From the NCBI GenBank assembly GCA_027579435.1, contig JANBPK010000776.1:62001-126000 (forward strand): DNA of 64,000 nucleotides, written 5' to 3'. Position 1 is the stretch's first letter; every line of letters begins with the position of its first letter. Of the stretch, positions 56,612 through 64,000 are shown one piece after another. The position numbers and the translations under genes were made by a program. The notes under the pieces are model-generated. The model ran no database searches. It saw nothing but the letters and a program-made list of their open reading frames with translations, and had not been told where the DNA came from. This stretch comes from Candolleomyces eurysporus. Its lineage: Eukaryota > Basidiomycota > Agaricomycetes > Agaricales > Psathyrellaceae.

Positions 56612-58133
56612 ATGTCGCCTAACCTATTGCCATGAGCCAAGAATATCTGCAGGCGACATAAATCAGGGTCTGCTGCACCGTCAGAGTTCAGCCAGGTCGT
56701 CAGCGAACTGCCTCCATCGCGACTCGACTACANAGNNATTGCAGAAAATGTGGACTCAAAGATTCAAAACTCTCTGTCGCGTAAAGCACCCGTGGCCAAA
56801 GANGATATCGAGGCTGTAGCAAGGCTTTACAACGAAGCCAAGGAAGTGTCCAAGGANCTCAATGCTCGTCGGCATCTTCAATCTCTTGTCGGAGAAAAGA
56901 TNCGCAAGGCAGAAAANGACGAGGAGCGCACCAGGGCCCGTACAGAGGCGTCTACCCTTAAGCAAGACGTTCAACGGTTACAAACATCNCTTCAAACGAT
57001 CGAACAGACCTATCAGCAACTTGCTCTGCACATTCCAAACGACACTCACCCTCAAACACCTATTGGACCGGAGCCGTCTGCCAATGTGGTCGCGCATTAT
57101 GGCCCAGAACCTTTACCAGTCGACCCCCGACGNGACCACGTTGGCATNGCNAGNGCTCTCGACTTGCTCGACCTCGAGAGCGGGGCAACAGTCACCGGCT
57201 CGTCATGGTACTTCCTCAAAAACGAAGCAGCGCTGCTAGAGATGGCCTTGAGCAACTACTCCCTCTCTATCGCTATCAAGCANGGATTCACACCAGTAAC
57301 CACCCCCGACGTCGTTCGCTCGGACATTGCTGTTCGGTGCGGTTTNCAACCTCGCGACAATACCGACACACCCGTATCCCACATGTACCATATCGTGCCC
57401 AACCATGAATCGGCGCCCCAGCTCATTCTTTCTGGAACTGCAGAGATTCCTCTCGCGGGGATGTTCGCGAACAAGATTCACCCCGAAGCATCGTTACCGC
57501 TNAANTATGTTGGGATTGGGCATGCATTCCGACAAGAAGCAGGGGCTCGCTCGGCGGACACCAGGGGACTCTATCGGGTGCACCAGTTTACAAAGGTGGA
57601 GCTGTTTGGTGTCTCGACTGAAGCCCAGAGCGAGTCCTTGATGGAAGAGTTGAAAGCTATCCAAATCGAGATTCTCCAAGGCTTGAATCTGCCTTTCAGG
57701 TGAGTGGCCGTCAGTCGCATCTCGGGTATAGACCAATTTGCTGACCGTCTTNCTCTCTTTCAGGGTTCTAGATATGCCGTCTGAAGAACTGGGAGCGAGT
57801 GCGTATCGCAAATACGACATGGAAGCTTGGATGCCAGGACGTGGCACATGGGGAGAAGTCACGTCACTNTCTAACTGCACGGACTATCAAGCTAGGCGCN
57901 TGCACATTCGATATCGCCCGCAAGAGAAGAAAGAAGGNGACAGTCGATTGCCTTTCGCTCATACCTTGAATGGCACCGGCGCNGCTATCCCGCGGTTGAT
58001 TGTTGCGTTGCTCGAGAATGGGGCCATTCTCANCGAGGGCGGAGAGGTTCAAGGACTTCGCTTACCCGNAGTCTTGAAGCCGTTCTTCCTTGCTNCGTCG
58101 AACAATAGAATAAATCTCGAGTGGGCAGATTAG
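56612..58133 (+). CDS. Seryl-tRNA synthetase, mitochondrial type
   Basis: Two exons, the second 57764-58133 after an intron 57700-57763. The N-terminal part is a coiled arm ([17 protein letters not shown] onward), then the class II core: [31 protein letters not shown], motif 2 [20 protein letters not shown] with [25 protein letters not shown] and motif 3 [18 protein letters not shown]. It charges tRNA-Ser. An Arg-rich leader before [10 protein letters not shown] suggests mitochondrial import. The ATG at 56612 would give MSPNLLP followed by a TGA at 56633-56635 before [11 protein letters not shown], so either that base is wrong (CGA would fit) or the start lies elsewhere. Many N bases occur throughout. 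Stop 58131-58133. Confidence 0.88.
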
Positions 58134-58689
58134 TAGCNTTCCTACTTTGANCGCCTGTCTTTTAACTTTGNNTCNGGNCNCGCTAATCATANNTCTCTCA
58201 TCTCTTTCAAGTCCTNCTTTTGAATTCAGCGTGCCGTTTGAGCAAGTGTGGTCGTGAGNCACATTAGCGTATCCAAACACTGGAANGATTATCGCTGNAA
58301 TTCGTTTTACGACCCTCGCCGAAATTGCGCGNTTATCAGNTTGTCCGGAGCGCNTGGAANGAANTGATACATGTGANGNTACCCAAGTGNGCTCACGATG
58401 NTGTGACGGATGGAAATGCTGGTANGGTGGTCAANGGGGNTCGCTACATGGCCCTTTCTGGTATTTCACTCNGNNGAAGAAAGGGACAGGAAGATTGAAA
58501 GGAGCTAAAATACATCTTGTGATATTTATGGTTGTCCGTACATGCTGTATTCGAGATATAACTGCTGGTTTCCGTCCNACGTCCAATTCATCTTGAAAGA
58601 AAGATATAAAGAAGAGGGAAGTCATAAGAANAGAGTGCATATANAAAGAATTGGGGAGACGGCAAAGCTCGAACGGNCAGGCCGACGAA
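58134..58689. other. Convergent 3' flanks, N-rich
   Basis: Over 20 N bases in 550 bp. No gene can be supported. Confidence 0.4.
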
Positions 58690-60557
58690 NTTNAATTGCG
58701 CTTCACAGCCGACGAGTCNGCAAATGGGTCTGCGAATGGATCGTTAACAGTNCTCGTTGATGCTTTGGCGAAACCAGCAATCTCCTCGTCGTCGGACACC
58801 GTAACATAATCCCGCCGCTTCGAAGTCCCCGCCCTCGCCTTATGAGTCTCTTCATCAGACGACTCATAATCGCTGAAGTCCGAGAGTGAACCTCTGCGAT
58901 CCTGCTCATCCTCGTCCTCATCATCTTCAACCCTGTTCGGCCGCATGGGAGGAGGTAGCTTGCTCGAGGAAGCNCCCAACGCTCCGAAATCGAGATCTTC
59001 GAGATCAGGGTGGATNTGGATGGGGGCTCGCTCAGGACTGGAGTCGTCGTCGTCTTCCAGATTCCCATCTCTGGAGTTCTGTACAGCGGCTTTCTGTTTC
59101 TCCTGGAGCTTGCCAACCTCTCCGCCGATGGTTGCAGATGCCATTCGGTCAGTCAAACCTTCTGTTGAATCGGGGTTCTCNTGATTGCTGACGGTTAGTT
59201 GGTCGTACATTTCCAGTGCGTTCATAATCCGCTCATTTGTTTCGATGAGGGTGCCNATCAGCTCCTCGTTCTCGACGAGCTGGGAANGATGTTAGGAGGC
59301 AAGACAATTTACCATTGTACCGCTTCGCACCTGAATGTACCGCACGAGGGTCTTGCGTACTTGCTTGGCTATTGTCAGGCAATCCTGGACACGTTCATTC
59401 TCCTGAAGTGTTTCTTTCTCCATATTGACCAGCTGAGNATTCAAGGCATCATGTCATTAAGGTTCACGAAAAAGNGAAAAGAGATACCCACTCTGATTGC
59501 ATTGATCAAATTACTTGAAGCTTGAGAAGCCTCTGATATGCTCTCGACGATTTTGGGCTTATCCTGCCCACGAAATGAGTCCAAAGTCTCCATTCGGGGA
59601 AGAGTANNTTACTTACCCTCTCAAAATTGAACGGTACCCTCTTCGGCTTATTCTTGTTTTTCCGACGTTCCTCCTCTTCCAGCCTCGCCTTCTCCTTTGC
59701 CAANCGCTTCTCCTCTTTCTCCTGCATCTTGGCCGTCGACTTCCTTTCCGTTTCGTGGGTCAGACCCATGAGATTATACCGCTCCTTCTCCTTGCGCTCA
59801 GAGATCCTACATTGCTTGTANAGACCTGCAATGAGGGCCATGGAGGGATCNTCAGCGTATTGNTCTTTCCATGAGCTCAAGACCAATAAAAGTTTCTTCT
59901 TGACTCGTTTGTCGATAGTGATTTCAGAGCCGATGAGNCGTAGAGCATCGGTCAAATGCCCGTCGGAGAAGGCGGCTTCGAGACATATCAATTAGAACCC
60001 GATGAGGTCGAGCGGGGGGAGTCCGGCACTCACGCAGGAACTTTTCACCGCAGTTCTCCACCAAGGCCTTGAGCAGCTATGTAGAGAGAATCGTCATCGG
60101 TAGGCTCCAAAATCCCCCGNAANNAAGGNNACCGACCACTAGCGCTCGGTACTGNTGATGAGCGTTTCCATGCTTGAGTTTCTTCCGAAGAGCTCTTGAC
60201 GCCTCAAGTGGTCTAGAGGGGGAGGCGATGATAAGACCCTGAGAGTTGAGTAGGTGATTGGCGCCTACCCTGCAGGNTGGAGGTTTATAGATTCGATTAG
60301 CTCAGGGATCCTAGAGTACACCCTCGCTCGTTAGAGGGNACCGTTTCGTTAGATAGAAACGAGTACGTGCCCGTCGTATGCCTCCTCCGCGATGCTCGGT
60401 CCTGTGAGGATTTCGACCCAATCGGTNATCGACGACTGACAGTGAGTATGAGCAGAGTAGGCAAATAGTTGATGGCTCTGAGAGACAGAGATAACGATAG
60501 AGGACGTACATGGGGCTTCTCTCTGCCGAAGGCCTTTGCGAAACTCAGAGAGGCCAT
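58690..60557 (-). CDS. LSB5-like VHS/GAT-domain protein
   Basis: Start ATG 60555-60557 (MASLSFAKAFGREKPH, then a spliced segment reading TDWVEILTGPSIAEEAYDG). The VHS domain continues with FSDGHLTDALRLIGSEITID (one position is an N codon) and KRVKKKLLLVLSSWK, DPSMALIAG, YKQCRISERKEKE. A charged coil (RLEEEERRKNKNKPKRVPFN) leads into a GAT-like helical segment (LIETNERIMNALEMYDQLTV) and an acidic tail with DPFADPF. This matches yeast Lsb5, which links ubiquitinated cargo, Arf3 and the actin patch in endocytosis. The intron after DYG-like TAYDG has either a GC donor or a GT donor 5 nt further; I could not decide. The stop is probably the TNA codon at 58690-58692. Many N bases blur the details. 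Confidence 0.8.
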
Positions 60558-60886
60558 GATATACAATACCAAGAAGCAGTAAAGAGGCTATGTACTAATT
60601 CACGAAGACTCTTCGGGTCGTGATCACAGAGCAATGTGACATCATTCCATTGGGCATCCGATACAGAACATGATGATAGCGAAACACAAAAAAAGCCAAG
60701 GGGAATNCGCAGAGCGCCGGAGTAACGGTGGGAGTGAGTAAATGAAATACAGGAGGGGACCCGAAAACACATGATCAGGGAGCAAAGCGACAGCACAATA
60801 CAGAGCTACAGAATCGTGAAGAGCATAAGTACAGAGTGGTGGGTAACATGTAACACAGTCTATAAAGTTCCTATCTATAGTCATAA
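60558..60886. other. LSB5 promoter and downstream gene 3' flank
   Basis: 329 bp between two minus-strand genes. Nothing coding seen. Confidence 0.4.
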
Positions 60887-62331
60887 TCATGAGGTTCCAT
60901 CGTGACCGCCGCTATTTGGATGCCCCGGTCCCATTTGTCCTGGCTGGCCTTGGCCTGTCTGACGGGCCATCGCCATCTGGGCCATGGCACCGAGGTTATG
61001 CGCAGGGGTGCCAACACCCATCGGACTCTCGAGNTACAAGCGAATGAGGACGGTNTCCAGAGCGGCAACGCTGACCTGCGGATAGTCGAACGACCGCGCG
61101 TGTTCTCGGACGGTATGGAAAAGAGTGGACATGTTGTCCCACCGATCCTGGGCTTGGGCCAATGGGTATTGCTGGACAGGGGCATAACCATACGCTTGTT
61201 GAGGGGCTTGATATTGTTGCTGATTTGGCAGAGGCGCCAGCATAGAAACAGCGGATGTGAATGTGGGCTGCATCTGGGCGTTAGCTGTGCCCATCACTTG
61301 CTGAACCTGTTGTTGTTGCTGCTGCTGTTGGGGCTGTTGCTGCTGCTGCTGCTGTGGCTGATGTTGGGGTNGCTGCTGCTGCTGCTGCTGAATTACAGCG
61401 GGCATCGTTTGGGGACTGTTCATNGTTTGGCTCGGAGTGTCCGCTGGTGGTGGTGGGACGGATGCCGGAGTGGGAACGCTGGAAATGGGAGGAACAGCAT
61501 TAGCAATACTGCTGCTTGACGTCGCGGCTGTAGTTGGTGCGACAAGCGAGGTNCTGGTTTTGCTGGACCGTTTTTCTTTCTCTGTTTGCACCGCGGCTTT
61601 CCGACCTCGCCTCGTATAGGGCAAATTGGCAAGTCCTATCTCGTGTGAGTGTTGAGAGATGTCTGCCGGCGGTTAGCAATGGAGAGAAAATACACGATCA
61701 TAAGTAGACCTACAGCATGCACGGACCTCCTCCGTATCATAGTAGGTCTTGTAGCTGATGGAGGCAGGACATCCCTGGCCCTCCAGCTGGACAGANAATG
61801 AGCCACAGGCGGACACGGTGGAGAATAGCAGCCTACCTTGCGACTGGGCACCTTTCGAACGCGCTCAGGGTGTTTCTTCACATACTTCTTCCTGCCACTT
61901 CGCGAATGCCTTGCACAGACGAGCTTGGTGTGGTCCTTGAAGCGTGGGGGTACTGCCTTGCTTCCATGGGTGTCTCCCTGCAGAGAAGGGTGAGTGGTGG
62001 CGCCGAAAGGACGGTACGGAGACAGACCTTGACAAACTCGACCATGTTGCGCTCCTCCTCGTCCTGGCGCCATTGCTGGAAGGCATCGAGGTCGGGAAAG
62101 GAGAGGGTATAGCCGTCGTCGGAGTCGCCAGAGCCATAGGGCTGTTTTGAGGAGGAAGCCACGGATTTGTGAGGATTGGTGGCAAATGTTGTGTGGCTGG
62201 GACCAGTATCTAATTGACAGAATGAGGAGGACCGGACAGGAAGGAAAAGGCGGACGAAAAATACCGGGAATATGGGGCGTAATTGAGGGGTGCAGAGAGA
62301 GCTCGCCGAGACGAAACTGCTGGAAAGCCAT
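60887..62331 (-). CDS. Putative transcription factor with FAR1/WRKY-GCM1-like domain and poly-Q
   Basis: Start ATG 62329-62331 (MAFQQFRLGELSLHPSITPH), stop 60887-60889. A first intron ending CAATTAG near 62212 joins HIP to DTGPSHTTFATNPHKSVASS. The domain then reads FPDLDAFQQWRQDEEERNMV, KLVCARHSRSGRKKYVKKH, GCPASISYKTYYDTEEVRAC and HSHEIGLANLPYTRRG, with Cys and His spaced as in zinc-binding FAR1/WRKY-GCM1 domains. The second half is Ser/Pro-rich and then Gln-rich: runs of Q near 61285-61395 on the plus strand, interrupted by Pro and His. The end is rich in Gly, Gln and Met. A DNA-binding regulator is inferred from the domain; target genes are unknown. N bases lie at 61372 and 61425. Confidence 0.72.
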
Positions 62332-62523
62332 TCTATTCTGATTTATTCGCGATTTAGAGGCGGATTCGACGTTTTTCGACCAGGGCCAACAGCGATCCGG
62401 GAGAAAATCGCCCCCAATTCCCGACCCTTTTTGAGACGATTTCGATAAACTCGATACACGTCACGCAGTCACGCGTGACAACCCATCCTCGTGCTACCAA
62501 CATTCTCCTTTTTCAGTCCCGCC
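62332..62523. promoter_or_regulatory. Shared promoter of the poly-Q regulator and UTP11
   Basis: 192 bp between divergent start codons. Confidence 0.5.
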
Positions 62524-63666
62524 ATGACGTCCTCCCTCAAAAATTCCCTCCACCGCCGCAACCACAAGGAGCGCTCTCAGCTTGCGCACAGGGCCAAGCT
62601 CGGCTTTCTCGAGAAGCACAAGGACTATGTTCTCCGTGCAAGGGACTACCACTCCAAGCAGGACCGCCTCACCAGGCTCCGCCAAAAGGCCGCGGAGAAG
62701 AATAAGGATGAGTTCTACTTTTCCATGAACAGGGAGAAAACCNAGGGGCGGAGTGCATACGAAAGACCGGGGCAACGTCGCTCTACCCACCGATTATGTC
62801 AAACTGCTCAAAACCCAGGACGAAAACTATGTCCGCACGATGAGAATGTCTAATCTCAAGGTCAGTTTTGATCTAATATTACCCGCCGATAACGCCTTAT
62901 CTTTCACCTTTAGAAAATCGACAAAATCAAGAAGAAACTGACCGAAATGGCCGACCTCTTCAAGTCGAGTCTAGATGGTACCTCAGCGGAAGACGAAGGT
63001 CTAGACTCTGAGGAGTATAAAATCCTCGAGGACTCGGGTGTCCTTTCTCCCAGACGCAAAGGCGGACGGCGCAAAGCAGGAGAAAGACATGTTGTGTTTG
63101 CAACTAGCCTTGAAGAAGGTGCGTTATCCATCTATTCATTTACTCAATCTAACTTTTGTTTTCGATTGGCAGCCCAAGCTTTGCACAATTCCCAAAACAC
63201 CCATGACGATTATAATATGGACGTCGAAGCTTCCAAGCAAGTCTTGGAATCTGAAGAAGATCTCGGATGGAAGCAAAAACCATCCAAGAGCAAAAAGTCC
63301 AAGCCATCCCATGTGAACAACGACGAGGAGTGGGAAGATGAAGACGACCTTTCAGCAACAGAAGACTCACTCCAATCAGGAACAGATACGAGAAGACGAT
63401 TATTGAAGGAACTGAGCGCTCGTTTACATCGCGACCAACAATTACAATACGCTCAGCGAGAGTTTGAGATGCAGAGATTGATGATGGGAAAGGGGGCACG
63501 GCAGAAGATCTCGGCAATGCAAAAGGAGGAAGGTGACGACGAGAGCGAAGAGGATGAGGACGAGGTGGATGCACGGAAAGGCCGGAGAAAGGATCGCCCT
63601 CGGATAGTGGACGAAGCGACCTACAAGCCAAGAGTATACAAATGGAAACTAGAACGTAAACGATAG
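62524..63666 (+). CDS. UTP11: U3 snoRNA-associated protein UTP11
   Basis: Three exons (62524-62860, 62914-63118, 63173-63666) give 344 residues if the N at 62743 is an extra base. The start [20 protein letters not shown], then [43 protein letters not shown], and the C-terminal [14 protein letters not shown] are diagnostic of UTP11, a small-subunit processome component needed for 18S rRNA maturation in the nucleolus. The N interrupts the frame between REKT and GGVHT; both sides match the family, so it is a sequence artefact. The tail has acidic runs ([11 protein letters not shown] type). Confidence 0.94.
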
Positions 63667-63841
63667 CATTTTGTCTCTTTCCGTTTCCGACATACATTCA
63701 TTCATTGCAAAGTCAACGTAAGACAGCAAAATAGCGTGTGGAATAAAGCGGATGGTAAGATAAAGTGTGCGTTAGATGTATAGTCCCAAGTGAGTGTAAA
63801 TTAATNGCAAAAAATCGAGTTNAAANNATTGCGAAGANAAC
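63667..63841. other. Convergent 3' flanks
   Basis: 175 bp with several N bases between UTP11 and the gene running in from the right edge. Confidence 0.4.
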
Positions 63842-64000
63842 TCAAAGAAGCAATTGCCCAGCAGCCAAAGCACCAATGAAGAACGAGCTAACAAGATAGA
63901 ACACAGGGCTTCCTGACGATGCGCCAGGGGCTGCGCCGGANCCGGAATTTCCTCCCGGTCTACTGGTGTTGGTGGCGCCGCCGCTCGTCCGTGTTCCTGA
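63842..64000 (-). CDS. C-terminal end of a GPI-anchored or membrane-tailed protein, partial
   Basis: The minus-strand frame is open from the window edge to a stop at 63842-63844, 52 residues. A Gly/Ser/Thr/Pro-rich stretch (SGGATNTSRPGGNSG, APGASSGS) is followed by a hydrophobic end, VFYLVSSFFIGALAAGQLLL. This is the usual C terminus of a fungal GPI-anchored secreted protein, with cleavage likely in the Gly/Ser/Ala stretch. The catalytic or structural domain lies outside the window. Confidence 0.65.
   Translation of the reverse strand, partial: SGTRTSGGATNTSRPGGNSXSGAAPGASSGSPVFYLVSSFFIGALAAGQLLL

Noticed and set aside
60902..61519. Leu-rich plus-strand frame resembling membrane segments
   Set aside because: The runs of Leu are the CTG reading of the CAG-type glutamine tract in the minus-strand gene.

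Overview
The window is nuclear DNA from a basidiomycete fungus, most likely a mushroom-forming Agaricomycete. Genes carry many 44-70 nt introns with GT-AG (occasionally GC-AG) borders and CTNAC-type branch points. Basidiomycete-style F-box/LRR families, a fungal NACHT-WD40 gene and yeast-type housekeeping genes (RSE1, TOP3, UTP25, CFD1, RFC4, UTP11) support this. I cannot name the genus.

Layout. 1-6.6 kb: two tandem F-box genes (the first cut by the window edge) and a third, antisense F-box gene. 6.9-12.1 kb: an Ohr/OsmC peroxidase and RSE1. 12.6-23.6 kb: two tandem paralogous MFS transporters of the allantoate/nicotinate permease type, separated by a 5,135-bp DNA transposon (15350-20484). 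The transposon has perfect 31-bp terminal inverted repeats, an 8-bp target duplication and a six-exon P-element-like transposase broken by two stop codons. 24.2-30.7 kb: TOP3 and UTP25, divergently transcribed. 30.85-46.9 kb: a CpG-depleted, AT-richer block holding a decayed Helitron helicase, two broken F-box genes, a decayed D-arabinono-1,4-lactone oxidase, repeats, and the NACHT and WD40 exons of a large NLR-type gene. That gene begins at 47613 in normal DNA and crosses the composition boundary inside its second exon. 47.6-53.7 kb: disrupted or unresolved sequence (protease fragment, Ser/Pro-rich reading frame with several frame breaks, TPR gene with a frameshift). 53.8-64 kb: CFD1, RFC4, mitochondrial-type seryl-tRNA synthetase, an LSB5-like VHS/GAT protein, a poly-Q transcription-factor candidate, UTP11 and the end of a GPI-anchored protein. 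The stretch from about 54.9 to 60.7 kb has many single N bases, so frame breaks there may be sequence errors.

The housekeeping genes serve splicing (RSE1), DNA decatenation (TOP3), clamp loading (RFC4), small-subunit ribosome biogenesis (UTP25, UTP11), cytosolic Fe-S assembly (CFD1) and mitochondrial translation (SerRS). The accessory parts read as a history of tandem duplication, transposition and C-to-T decay. In the CpG-poor block the broken F-box genes have stops that are all TGA at positions where CGA is plausible, the mark expected from deamination of methylated CpG.

Exon coordinates were worked out by hand from splice motifs, reading-frame phase and family resemblance. No alignment or database search was run.
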